Of a DNA stretch of 64,000 bases, positions 1 to 7,424 are shown piece by piece. How positions within the stretch are numbered: position 1 is the stretch's first letter; every line of letters begins with the position of its first letter. The translations under genes were made by a program, and so were the position numbers. Source of the stretch: Planctomycetota bacterium (GTDB lineage Bacteria; Planctomycetota; Phycisphaerae; Phycisphaerales; UBA1924); the NCBI GenBank assembly GCA_030950285.1, contig JAUZRR010000017.1, positions 1-64,000 on the forward strand. Reading direction: 5' to 3'. The notes under the pieces were generated by a model. The model saw only the letters and a program-made list of their open reading frames with translations. It had not been told where the DNA came from and searched no databases.

Positions 1-888
1 ACCGGCCCCCGGCCCCACCCCATAATGCCGCAGCACGTGGACCACGGTACGGGCGAGGATGTCGGTCTCGAGATTCACCCGCGATCCGACCACCAGCCCC
101 CCCAGCGTGGTCAGCTCCAGCGTGGTGGGGATGAGGGCCACCTCGAACCATCCCCCATCCGCCCCCCCCGCTGCGGGACACCGGCTGGAAGCCGGTGCCA
201 CGGGTGGGTTTGCTGCGGTACACCGGCTGGAAGCCGGTGCCACGGGGCTGGAAGCCGGTGCCACGGGTGGGTTTGCTGTGGGACACCGGCTGGAAGCCGG
301 TGCCACGGGGCTGGAAGCCGGTGCCACGGGGGTGGAAGCCGGTGCCACGGGGCTCACCGCCGCGATCGTCAGCGAGACCCCGTCCACCGCCACCGAGCCC
401 TTGGGCACCAGGCAGGGCATCAGCCCGGCCGGCGGGGCGATCCTGATCCGGTACTCCCCCCCCACGCCCACGCCCACCCCCACGACCACCCCCACCCCCT
501 CGACGTGCCCCTGCACCACGTGCCCGTCGAGCAGCGTCGAGGCCGTGACCGAGGGCTCGAGGTGGACCACGTCGCCCGGCTCGAGCCCGCCGAGGGTCGT
601 CCTGGCGAGAGTCTCGGGGACGACGTCAAAGGCCAGCACCCCGTCGGCACACCGGCTGGAAGCCGGTGCCACGTACACCGGCTGGGAGCCGGTGCCACGG
701 TCCGCCACGGTCAGGCAGCAGCCCGAGACGCAGATCGAGTCGCCAGGCCGAGGTGTGCCACCGGGGCTCCCGGGTGTGCCACCGGGGCTCCCGGGTGTGC
801 CTTCGGGCTCCACCCGCAGCCGGACCCCCGCCGCCACCCGCTCGACCCCGACAACACGCCCCGTGGCACGAATAATCCCGGTAAACAT
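1..888 (-). CDS. ribE: Riboflavin synthase (alpha subunit), partial, with in-frame repeat insertions
   Basis: Catalyses dismutation of two 6,7-dimethyl-8-ribityllumazines to riboflavin. It starts with the family hallmark MFTGII. Both lumazine-binding barrels are readable: barrel 1 has GDSICVSGCCLTV at residues 49-61 and DVVPETLARTTL at 88-99, and barrel 2 has GSVAVDGVSLTI at 164-175, ALIPTTLELTTL at 251-262 and NLETDILAR at 272-280. The frame is open for all 296 codons to the window edge, against a usual length of about 200-215 residues. The excess is four inserts: a GTPGSPG tandem (30-46), one palindrome pair (65-81), a Val-Gly run (132-143) and a palindrome array (179-243). AAGG lies about 8 bases before the ATG. 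The last few residues and the stop lie outside the window. Identity is clear; whether the enlarged enzyme folds and works is unknown. Confidence 0.93.
   Translation of the reverse strand, partial: MFTGIIRATGRVVGVERVAAGVRLRVEPEGTPGSPGGTPGSPGGTPRPGDSICVSGCCLTVADRGTGSQPVYVAPASSRCADGVLAFDVVPETLARTTLGGLEPGDVVHLEPSVTASTLLDGHVVQGHVEGVGVVVGVGVGVGGEYRIRIAPPAGLMPCLVPKGSVAVDGVSLTIAAVSPVAPASTPVAPASSPVAPASSRCPTANPPVAPASSPVAPASSRCTAANPPVAPASSRCPAAGGADGGWFEVALIPTTLELTTLGGLVVGSRVNLETDILARTVVHVLRHYGVGPGAG
178..350 (+). repeat. Array of six CACCGGC palindromes inside ribE
   Basis: Six copies of a hairpin unit (core CACCGGCTGGAAGCCGGTG followed by CCACG) begin near 178, 219, 246, 283, 309 and 331. Three are full and three lack the left arm. 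A GTGGGTTTGCTG linker occurs twice, so the array seems to have grown by local duplication. On the minus strand it is read as repeated PVAPASS and SSRCP segments without a stop. Confidence 0.93.
648..699 (+). repeat. Pair of CACCGGC palindromes inside ribE
   Basis: Two adjacent units of the same palindrome as at 178-350; the second has one loop change (GGGAG for GGAAG). On the minus strand they encode residues 65-81 of riboflavin synthase, in the loop after the CCLTV strand of the first barrel. Confidence 0.92.
748..802 (+). repeat. 21-base tandem repeat inside ribE
   Basis: Two perfect copies of a 21-base unit (GTGTGCCACCGGGGCTCCCG) and a partial third. On the minus strand it encodes GTPGSPG repeated in an N-terminal loop of riboflavin synthase (residues 30-46). 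It has no clear relation to the palindromes. Confidence 0.85.
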
Positions 889-1083
889 GGTCCATCCTTG
901 GCCGCTCCCGGGCCAAGAGCGCAAACCGATCCGAGGCCCGGGCTTGACCGCACCGGCCCGAGCCTCGATACTCCCATCCCCACGCCGCACCGCGGCCCCG
1001 CCGACCGACCCACCCCCGGGACAGGCCCGGCCGGGCACCCGCGACGCCCAACCGCCCACCCCCCCGACAGGAGCGCCGACCCG

Positions 1084-2403
1084 ATGACCAAGGCCGCCAA
1101 CCCTCACCAGGCGTCGAACCACTTCCCCCGGGCCGGTGGCCCTAACCCCCGGGCCGGTGGCCCCAGCCCCCGGCGCACCGGCCCCGCCGCCGCGTCGCTG
1201 GCCGCCCTGCTCGCCCTGGCCATGGCCCTGCCCGGCTGCGGCGGCTCGAGGCCGACCGGCTCGACCGGCCCCTCGTACACCACCGCCCCCGCGACCACCG
1301 CCCCCGCGACCACCGCCGCCGGACGCCAACGCCTCAGCACCGCCGACCTCATCGAACAACGCCGCGCCGCGTTCACGATCGACCACGACGTCTACACCAA
1401 ACTCGGCTACCGGCTCGACTGGCGAGGCTTCCCCGTCGTTCGGCAGGGCGAACGCATCGACTTCCTCGATGTCTACGACGACGTGGTCGTCGCCCACGAA
1501 TCCGGCGCCACCGTCAGCGTCCTCGAAGCCGACACCGGCGCGCTCCGCAACTCCAGCCAGGTCGCCAACCCCATCACCAGGTTCGTCGGCAACGTCCGCG
1601 TGGGCAACCACATGGTCGTCTCCAGCGACAACGAACTCTTCGCCTTCGACCTTGACACCGGCGCGCTCACCGCCCGCCACAGCCTCAACCACGTCGTCAC
1701 CACCCACCCGGTCCACGCCGCCGGACAGATGATCTACGGCTCCGCCGTCGGACACGTCTACGCCCGCCGGCTCAACCCCCCCGTCGACGCGTGGGCCTTT
1801 GACCTGGGCGGCCCGATCGACACCGACCCCGTGCTCGCCGGGCCCATCGTCGCGGCGGTCTCACGCAACGGCGATATCGCCATGCTCGATGCCGCCACCG
1901 GCACACTCGTCGGCCGCGCGAAAATCTACGGCGGCTGCGACGCCGCACCCGTCGCCGGCGACGGCGCGGTCTTCTTTGCCAGCCTCGATCAATCCATCTA
2001 CGCCTTCAACCTCGACGGGGCGCTCCGCTGGCGCGTCCGCACCGAACACCCCCTCCGCATCACCCCCACCCTCCACGCCGGCGTGCTCTACGTCCCCACC
2101 GCCGACAAAGGGCTCAGAGCCATCGACGCCAACACCGGGATCGAGCTCTGGCACCAGCCCGACGCCCGAGGCCGGGTCGTCGGCGTCCGCAACGGCCGGC
2201 TCCTCACCTGGGACGGGAACCAGGCCGCCGCCGCCACGGGCCCAACGGGCGTCGCCACCACCCTCGACCCCGACACCGGGGACGTCATCTTCTCGGCCGA
2301 GCTGCCCGGCGTGGCGATGCTCAAGCCCGACCGCTTCGTCGATGGCAACCTCTACGCGGTGAGCCGCGGCGGGATCGTCGCCAAGTTCCAGGCCCGCGAT
2401 TAG
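1084..2403 (+). CDS. PQQ-type beta-propeller lipoprotein
   Basis: A 439-residue exported protein. A lipobox (ALPGC, Cys52) follows a hydrophobic stretch at 36-50, so it is probably a lipoprotein. The rest is repeated blades typical of PQQ/BamB-like propellers: DTGALRNSS, DLDTGALTARH, DAATGTLVGR, DANTGIELWHQ and DPDTGDVIFSAEL. The ATG at 1084 was chosen because AGGAG stands about 9 bases upstream. The reading frame is open further upstream, but that part lies opposite ribE. The 35-residue region before the hydrophobic core is long for a signal peptide and contains a duplicated PRAGGP. The function is probably assembly or binding; no enzyme residues are recognised. Confidence 0.8.
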   Translation: MTKAANPHQASNHFPRAGGPNPRAGGPSPRRTGPAAASLAALLALAMALPGCGGSRPTGSTGPSYTTAPATTAPATTAAGRQRLSTADLIEQRRAAFTIDHDVYTKLGYRLDWRGFPVVRQGERIDFLDVYDDVVVAHESGATVSVLEADTGALRNSSQVANPITRFVGNVRVGNHMVVSSDNELFAFDLDTGALTARHSLNHVVTTHPVHAAGQMIYGSAVGHVYARRLNPPVDAWAFDLGGPIDTDPVLAGPIVAAVSRNGDIAMLDAATGTLVGRAKIYGGCDAAPVAGDGAVFFASLDQSIYAFNLDGALRWRVRTEHPLRITPTLHAGVLYVPTADKGLRAIDANTGIELWHQPDARGRVVGVRNGRLLTWDGNQAAAATGPTGVATTLDPDTGDVIFSAELPGVAMLKPDRFVDGNLYAVSRGGIVAKFQARD

Positions 2404-2463
2404 CACAGACACGCCGGCCCCCCCCCGCGACGGCTCGGCCTGCCCGCCCCTGTATGATCCGGC

Positions 2464-3489
2464 ATGTTCGCTGCGGTCAGCCCATACCACCTCACCACCC
2501 GCGAGCCGCCAGCGATGGCGGCGCTGCTTTTCGCCCAGCGCGCGGTCACCTTCATGCCCTCCCCCCGGGGCACCCGCGAAGAGATCGAGCAGGCCGCCGC
2601 CGCCTCCCCGCAGTACGTCCGCTTCATGGAAACCTGGGCGTGGTCCATGCCGCTGTGGACCAAAGGCGTGCTCGGGTCGGCCCTCGACGACGGGGACGAC
2701 GCCCTCGGCGACCTCCACACCGCCTGGACCCAGCTGGCAAACGACGAGCGGTACGCCACCCTCCGCCCCCTCGCCCGCGCCACCCTTTTCGAGTGCCAGA
2801 CCGAGTTTCTCGACGTGATCAGCCGGGACCTGCTCCGCGGCGGCCCGGACCCGGGCATCAGCCTGCCGCTCGCCGCCGGGATCGACCGCTTCGCCGCACG
2901 CCGCGGGCTCGTCGTCATGCGATCGGCCCCGTTGAGCGTCGCCCAGAAAGCCGAGCAGAAGCTCGGGCGACGGGTGTTCGCCTTCGCGGCCCCGATGCTC
3001 GTCCAGGCCTCGGCCGAGCGGGTGCTCGCGGCCCGCGAGATCCTCGGCGACGAACTCGACGAGCTCACCCTGGCGATGGGCGAGGTCGCCGAACTCATCG
3101 CCCAAGGCAGCGAAACGCCGGACGAACACCCCCACGAACGCGACGCGGTCGAGCGGATCGAGCCGGCCGCGCGGGCGTACGCCGACGCCTTTGCCCGCGC
3201 CGGCGAGTTCATCGCCGCCGGCGGCCGCGACGAACTGCACGTCATCAGCCGGATGGCAACCTTCACCGCGGTCTCGCTGCCGGTGGACGCGGTGCTGCGC
3301 TCGGGCGTCAGCGCGATGCGGTCACTCACCAACACCCCCAACACCCCCATCACCCTCAACACCCGCCGCGCGTCACCCCGCTCGACAGCGAACACCTCGG
3401 TCGAGACCATGCCCGTGCTCGCTGACGCTCTCGGGTCCAAACGTGTGCTCAGCCTCGTGATCAAGCCGCTGGGCGAGCGGGTGCGGTAG
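2464..3489 (+). CDS. Conserved hypothetical protein
   Basis: 341 residues, not recognised. It is largely helical by composition, with many Ala, Glu and Leu, no signal peptide and no clear membrane helix. A low-complexity stretch, NTPNTPITLNT, near residue 300 comes from a short imperfect DNA repeat (CAACACCCC). It lies 60 bases after the propeller lipoprotein on the same strand. Codon use matches the neighbours and the opposite-strand frame has no family motif, so I take this as the real gene. Confidence 0.65.
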   Translation: MFAAVSPYHLTTREPPAMAALLFAQRAVTFMPSPRGTREEIEQAAAASPQYVRFMETWAWSMPLWTKGVLGSALDDGDDALGDLHTAWTQLANDERYATLRPLARATLFECQTEFLDVISRDLLRGGPDPGISLPLAAGIDRFAARRGLVVMRSAPLSVAQKAEQKLGRRVFAFAAPMLVQASAERVLAAREILGDELDELTLAMGEVAELIAQGSETPDEHPHERDAVERIEPAARAYADAFARAGEFIAAGGRDELHVISRMATFTAVSLPVDAVLRSGVSAMRSLTNTPNTPITLNTRRASPRSTANTSVETMPVLADALGSKRVLSLVIKPLGERVR

Positions 3490-3544
3490 AAGTCAGAGCA
3501 CGTCGTGGCGTGCGTCATCTGTCATGCACAACACGGCCAGATTG

Positions 3545-3633
3545 TCCCCCCGCTTGCGCGAGGGGCTCTGTGCAGTGCACGCACATCCGCGGCGATATCG
3601 TACAATCTTGCAGAGCCCCTCGCGCAAGCAAGG
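3545..3633 (+). repeat. Head-to-head pair of CCCCTCGC palindromes
   Basis: First locus of the main dispersed family (core CCCCTCGCTTGCGCGAGGGG, an 8-base stem with a 4-base loop, plus a GCTCTA tail). The forward unit is 3545-3569; the inverted unit at 3612-3633 is slightly decayed (AGCAAGG). It lies between convergent genes. Confidence 0.9.
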
Positions 3634-3683
3634 AAACAAACCGACATCATCTGAACGCACCGAGAACGACAAAGACGCATTGC

Positions 3684-3786
3684 GAGAAAGTCTTGTGCCG
3701 CACTACGAGCCCAGAGCCCAAACTCGGCTTTGCGAATGGTTGACGTTCCCAGACAAGACCAATCCTGTGCTCGCGCACAGGGCTCG
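3684..3786 (+). repeat. Copy A of a ~102-base dispersed element
   Basis: Aligns along its whole length with 28517-28618. Shared blocks include TCTTGTGC, CGAGCCC, ACCAATCC and the palindromic end TGTGCTCGCGCACAGGGCTCG. Together with the pair at 3545-3633 it fills the 329-base gap 3490-3818. No gene is seen there. Confidence 0.7.
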
Positions 3787-3818
3787 CAAGATCGCAAACA
3801 ACCTCTTCATGACCGGTC

Positions 3819-4553
3819 TCAGAACCCCGCCGGCTCATCCAGCCCCCGCCGCCGGGGCAGCAACGGCTCGTCGGTCCCGATCGCGGCCCGGCAGGCATCG
3901 GCAAGCGCCTGGTGCAGCTTCTCGTGCTCGGGGTGGGCGTCGAGAAAGTCGAGCAGGTCATCAACCCGGTAGTGCGGGTGGTCGCCGGCATCCAGAGCCG
4001 CGATCGCCGCGTCGCCCAGCGCCTCGCTTGCACGCACAAACCACTCGGTCGGAGGCACCCGGTCGTCGTCGTCCTTGCTCATCGAGGTCTCGACCCGCTC
4101 GATCGGCCAGGGAGGATCGACCTGCACCCGGATCACCATCGGCCCCACACCCACGATCGGCCACTTGCCGGTGCGGGTCAGGGGCTCGCGGGTGAGCACA
4201 CTCGCGGGGGTCCGGCGGCGGTCGAGGGTGTCGCGCAGGCTGCGGCCGTCACGCCCGATCATCGGCGGCTGGAGCAGATACAACCCGGAAACCAGCGGCT
4301 TGGGCAGATCACGCTGCGCCCGCACCAGCGCAACCGGGCCGGTGTCGATCGCGCTGTCTCGCTTCTGCCGACGGGCTTCCTGAAGCGGGAGGCAGATCCT
4401 CGCCATCCGCTCGAAGTCGTTGCGCTCCCGGGCGGCGCGGAGCGCCCGAGCTGCGGCACGCTCGGCGTCGAAGTACTCGCACTCGACAAGATGACGGCTT
4501 GCGCGTTCCATCATCTCGTCGATGTGTGCTGGTGACTGGTGCAAACGACTCAC
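3819..4553 (-). CDS. Conserved hypothetical protein
   Basis: 244 residues if the GTG at 4553 is the start; AAAGG stands about 8 bases before it and it lies 16 bases after the upstream gene's stop. The next Met codons, about 13 residues in, are an alternative. The N-terminal third is a charged helix resembling one TPR-like pair (ECEYFDAERAAARALRAARE). The middle is basic with a GPVALVRAQRDLPK segment, and the C-terminal part is acidic and helical (RVDDLLDFLDAHPEHEKL). No known family is recognised. It is probably in an operon with the 4570-5199 gene. Confidence 0.6.
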   Translation of the reverse strand: MSRLHQSPAHIDEMMERASRHLVECEYFDAERAAARALRAARERNDFERMARICLPLQEARRQKRDSAIDTGPVALVRAQRDLPKPLVSGLYLLQPPMIGRDGRSLRDTLDRRRTPASVLTREPLTRTGKWPIVGVGPMVIRVQVDPPWPIERVETSMSKDDDDRVPPTEWFVRASEALGDAAIAALDAGDHPHYRVDDLLDFLDAHPEHEKLHQALADACRAAIGTDEPLLPRRRGLDEPAGF

Positions 4554-4569
4554 GACCGGCCTTTCACTC

Positions 4570-5199
4570 TCAGGGCGTATCCGACGGCTTGGTGTCGGCC
4601 GCGATACAGGCCGCGACCTCACGCAGCAACGACTGCCACCGCACCACGAGCTCGTCCAGATCATAAAGCAACACATCAGAGAGCCCCGCCCAGTCCTGCC
4701 CCTGCACACACCGACGGACCTCGGCGAGCCCGGTGGTCAGCTGCTCGATCGCCTCAGAGAGCGTCTCAGGCCGAGCCAGCGGCATGGTGCTCAGATCGAG
4801 CCCGAGCAGCTGCGCGCCCTGGTCGAGCGACTGCCGCGCGGCTTGCCAGGTGCCGACCACCTGTTCGAGCGACTTGTACCCGTCCTCGACGTGCCCCGCT
4901 TCGAGGTGCTCGGCGGCCTTCTTCTGTTGTTCCCGGGCGTACTCCAGCGCATCGGCCGCGTCGCACATCGTCACCCGCACAAACGTACGAGGCTCAGCAG
5001 TCGTCAGGCGGACCTCCTCGAAACTGCTCCCCATGAACTCGTCGTCGTCGAGCTGCGCAGGCGCGAGCGGCGTGCCGTCGGCGATGACGTCCACAATCAC
5101 GCGCTCAAGCGACGATGCCCGATCCCTGGCAGCAGCGATCGCGCCGGCGAGCGTGTCGGCGGTCTCGGTCAACGGGGCATCGTCAAGGTAGATGTTCAT
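4570..5199 (-). CDS. Conserved hypothetical protein, acidic and helical
   Basis: 209 residues beginning MNIYLDDAPL. It is soluble, acidic and rich in helix-forming residues. A segment VIVDVIADGTPL near residue 35 is followed by regular amphipathic helices, including EYAREQQKKAAEHLEAGHV. No catalytic motif is recognised. It probably forms a two-gene unit with the gene ending at 3819. The longer upstream frame was rejected because the ATG at 5199 starts a compact, well-formed N-terminus. Confidence 0.6.
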   Translation of the reverse strand: MNIYLDDAPLTETADTLAGAIAAARDRASSLERVIVDVIADGTPLAPAQLDDDEFMGSSFEEVRLTTAEPRTFVRVTMCDAADALEYAREQQKKAAEHLEAGHVEDGYKSLEQVVGTWQAARQSLDQGAQLLGLDLSTMPLARPETLSEAIEQLTTGLAEVRRCVQGQDWAGLSDVLLYDLDELVVRWQSLLREVAACIAADTKPSDTP

Positions 5200-5251
5200 A
5201 TCGGCAGAGTCTCCCACACGGAGGGGTTTGGTGCAAGCGCGACGGCAAAGA

Positions 5252-5905
5252 TCAGCCGGCGTGCCCGCGGCTTTCGGGCTCAGAGGCGTGCGTCTCAAGA
5301 CGAGCCAGACGGCGTTTCTGCTTGTGGATCAGGCGGATATTGCGGGCGTAGATCACCACACCGGTGCTCTGCCCCAGGACGCCGATGAAATCGACACGCC
5401 ACACGAAATAGCTGAAGAGGAAAATGCCACCGACCAGGCTCATCCACCAGAACGCCGCGGGGACGACGCTCTCGCGCTTCTTCTCGCTCACGATCCACTG
5501 GACCATCATGCGCCCAAAGAACGCGCACTGCCCGAGCAGGCCCACCGCGATCCAGCCGAAGTTCAACCAACTCGAGATATTGAAGAACCCCAGCAGCGTG
5601 CGCTCGATCTGGGGTCGGCTCTCCCAGGCTTCGAGTTCCTGGGCGACCACCGCCTCGAACCGCGCCGAACCGATCCACCCAAGCCCGTCGGCCGCCGGGA
5701 GCCCGTTGGTGTGGTACTCAAACGAGATGTCCGGATTGTCATCGCGGCTGCGCTGTTCGACCGCGAACTGCCGCGAGCCCAGGGTCATCTCGAACCGCTG
5801 GGCTGTCGGATCGATACGCTCGTTCCGCTCAAACGTCGGCTGCAAGACCAGCCACATGCCGACAAAGATCAACCCCACCATTGCAACGACCGGGCCGGGC
5901 TTCAT
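5252..5905 (-). CDS. Membrane protein with lipid-A-disaccharide-synthase N-terminal (LAB_N) domain
   Basis: 217 residues. One membrane segment lies at about 5-22, followed by an extracytoplasmic region, then a LAB_N domain from about 108 to 195. This has the family pattern GLLGQCAFFGRMMVQW, SVVPAAFWWMSLVGG and a last helix ending in a basic tail (HKQKRRLARL). LAB_N occurs at the start of some LpxB proteins and as a free membrane protein next to GT2 enzymes, as here. The ATG overlaps the stop of the GT2 gene as ATGA, so translation is probably coupled. It probably acts with that enzyme on a lipid carrier or lipid A sugar. Confidence 0.85.
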   Translation of the reverse strand: MKPGPVVAMVGLIFVGMWLVLQPTFERNERIDPTAQRFEMTLGSRQFAVEQRSRDDNPDISFEYHTNGLPAADGLGWIGSARFEAVVAQELEAWESRPQIERTLLGFFNISSWLNFGWIAVGLLGQCAFFGRMMVQWIVSEKKRESVVPAAFWWMSLVGGIFLFSYFVWRVDFIGVLGQSTGVVIYARNIRLIHKQKRRLARLETHASEPESRGHAG

Positions 5906-6789
5906 GCACGTTCCCCAACGGGCACCGCGGGCGTCTCGGCGTTCGCGGCCGATTCGTTGCGGTCGATCTCGATCTCGGTCCCCACCACCGGCCGCCGCCG
6001 TGCGCGCATCCAGCGCACCGCGAAGCAGTCAATCAGCCCGGGCAGCGCACGCTTGGTGATCCCCATGCCGTACTTGGTCTCCCCTGCAACCCGCGGCCGA
6101 TGGTGTACCGGCATCTCCACGACCTTGTACCCCAGCATCCCGGCTGTCGCGGGGATAAACCTGTGCATGCCCTTGAACTCAAGAGGCAACGCCAACGCAA
6201 CCTCCCGCTTCATCACCCGCAGCGAACACCCGGTGTCGCGGATGCGGTCGCCCAAAAGCCACAGCCTGAACTTGCGGCCGACCCAACTCCCCCACTTGCG
6301 GACGGGCGAGTCCTGCCTCGCGCGGGAACGGTCACCCTGCACCATGTCGGCGTCGCGCGTTGCGAGCAGGTCGAGCATCGCGGGATAGTCGGCCGGGTCG
6401 TTCTGGAGGTCGGCGTCGAGGACCGCAATGAGCCGGCCTCGGGTGGCGCGGAACCCGGCGTGGAACGCCGCCGACTGGCCGTTGCCCGAGCCCGGGGGGG
6501 TGTCCGCCATCGAGAGGCAGCGGAGCCAGGGCCGATCGTGCATCAGCGAGCGGACGACCTCGCGGGTCGCGTCGGTCGAGCCGTCGTCAACGATGACAAA
6601 CTCGAACCCGATGCCCAGGGGCAACAGGGCCTCTCCGACCTGCTCGACCAGCGCGGGGATATTTTCTTCCTCGTTGTGGGCGGGGGCAACGACCGAGACC
6701 TCGATCGGCCCGACGATCGACCCGACCGCCCCCTCGGGAGAGCCCTCGTGAGCCGGGCTGGGAGCGTCGTTGGGTGGCGCGGTGTCCAT
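5902..6789 (-). CDS. Glycosyltransferase family 2 (polyprenyl-phosphate sugar transferase type)
   Basis: 295 residues. A disordered acidic N-terminus of about 30 residues precedes a GT-A fold: VSVVAPAHNEEENIPAL, FVIVDDGSTDATREV, the donor-metal motif LDADLQNDPADYP and the acceptor-side GCSLRVMKREV. The C-terminus (LIDCFAVRWMRARRRP) resembles ArnC/DPM1-like enzymes, but no C-terminal membrane helices follow. The partner LAB_N protein overlaps by four bases downstream. The ATG at 6789 was preferred over the longer open frame, which runs back over the divergent ferredoxin gene. Donor and acceptor are unknown. Confidence 0.88.
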   Translation of the reverse strand: MDTAPPNDAPSPAHEGSPEGAVGSIVGPIEVSVVAPAHNEEENIPALVEQVGEALLPLGIGFEFVIVDDGSTDATREVVRSLMHDRPWLRCLSMADTPPGSGNGQSAAFHAGFRATRGRLIAVLDADLQNDPADYPAMLDLLATRDADMVQGDRSRARQDSPVRKWGSWVGRKFRLWLLGDRIRDTGCSLRVMKREVALALPLEFKGMHRFIPATAGMLGYKVVEMPVHHRPRVAGETKYGMGITKRALPGLIDCFAVRWMRARRRPVVGTEIEIDRNESAANAETPAVPVGERA

Positions 6790-6915
6790 AGGCAGAACGA
6801 TAGGGCGAGCGGGTCGACCGCCCCCGCTGCGGCCGCCTATGCTCTGCTGAGACTTAGAATCAATCAAGGCGCCGAGCCTCTCTCGGGCCGATTCTCTTTG
6901 CCAGAGGACCTGTCC

Positions 6916-7317
6916 ATGCACCTGCGACACTCCGACGACCACGACCACGGCCCGGCCACAGTGGCGGTCAAGTTTCTCCTCGAAGACCCCGAGGGGCTCA
7001 CCAGCTCTGACAAGACCGAGTGGACCCTGATGGCTGCCAAAGGCGAGCACCTGCTCGAGGTCGCCGTCGAGCACGGCATCAACATCGAGCACGCCTGCGG
7101 GGCGGTCTGTGCCTGCTCGACCTGCCACATCTACATCGAAGAGGGCATGGACGACCTCAGCGAATCGACCGAAGCCGAGGAGGACCGCGTCGAGGAGGCG
7201 ATGGGCCTGCAACGCAACAGCCGCCTGAGCTGCCAGTGCTTTATCGAAGGCGACGGCCCGATCGTCGTCCGCGTCCCGGCGTGGAACCGCAACGCGGTCA
7301 AGGAAGTGCCGCACTAG
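6916..7317 (+). CDS. 2Fe-2S ferredoxin, ISC/adrenodoxin type
   Basis: 133 residues. Cluster ligands are visible as C61, C67 and C70 (motif ACGAVCACSTC) and C106 (SRLSCQC), the C-X5-C-X2-C-Xn-C spacing of ISC-type ferredoxins. C65 and C108 are extra. A His/Asp-rich N-terminal leader (HSDDHDHG) precedes the fold. AGAGGA lies 8 bases before the ATG. It is a small soluble electron carrier, probably for Fe-S assembly or a hydroxylase. It is transcribed divergently from the glycosyltransferase; no isc genes are nearby. Confidence 0.9.
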   Translation: MHLRHSDDHDHGPATVAVKFLLEDPEGLTSSDKTEWTLMAAKGEHLLEVAVEHGINIEHACGAVCACSTCHIYIEEGMDDLSESTEAEEDRVEEAMGLQRNSRLSCQCFIEGDGPIVVRVPAWNRNAVKEVPH

Positions 7318-7361
7318 ACCATCTTGCAGCAATGTATTTCGTGGTGATGGGGAGGGGGCAT

Positions 7362-7388
7362 TGTCCCCTCGCTTGCGCGAGGGGCTCT
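7362..7388 (+). repeat. Single CCCCTCGC palindrome
   Basis: One forward unit between the convergent ferredoxin and prepilin-like genes. Its hairpin may serve both 3' ends, but no T-tract follows, so it is not a standard intrinsic terminator. Confidence 0.88.
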
Positions 7389-7424
7389 ACAACGCCGTCA
7401 TGTATCTCTACACAGCAGCACCCG

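Noticed and set aside
178-350. Repeat array with apparent spacers, CRISPR-like at first sight
   Set aside because: The repeats are hairpins of varying completeness, the spacers are short or absent and repeated themselves, and the whole region is coding for riboflavin synthase.
25-1083. Upstream continuation of the plus-strand open frame before the lipoprotein
   Set aside because: It is opposite riboflavin synthase and consists of translated repeats; the lipoprotein has its own ATG and Shine-Dalgarno at 1084.
889-1083. FMN riboswitch before ribE
   Set aside because: None of the conserved FMN-element blocks is recognisable; only GC-rich spacer is seen.
1861-3240. 459-residue minus-strand frame
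   Set aside because: Antisense shadow of the propeller and hypothetical genes; its residues show Gly/Asp/Val bias from complementary codons and no family motif.
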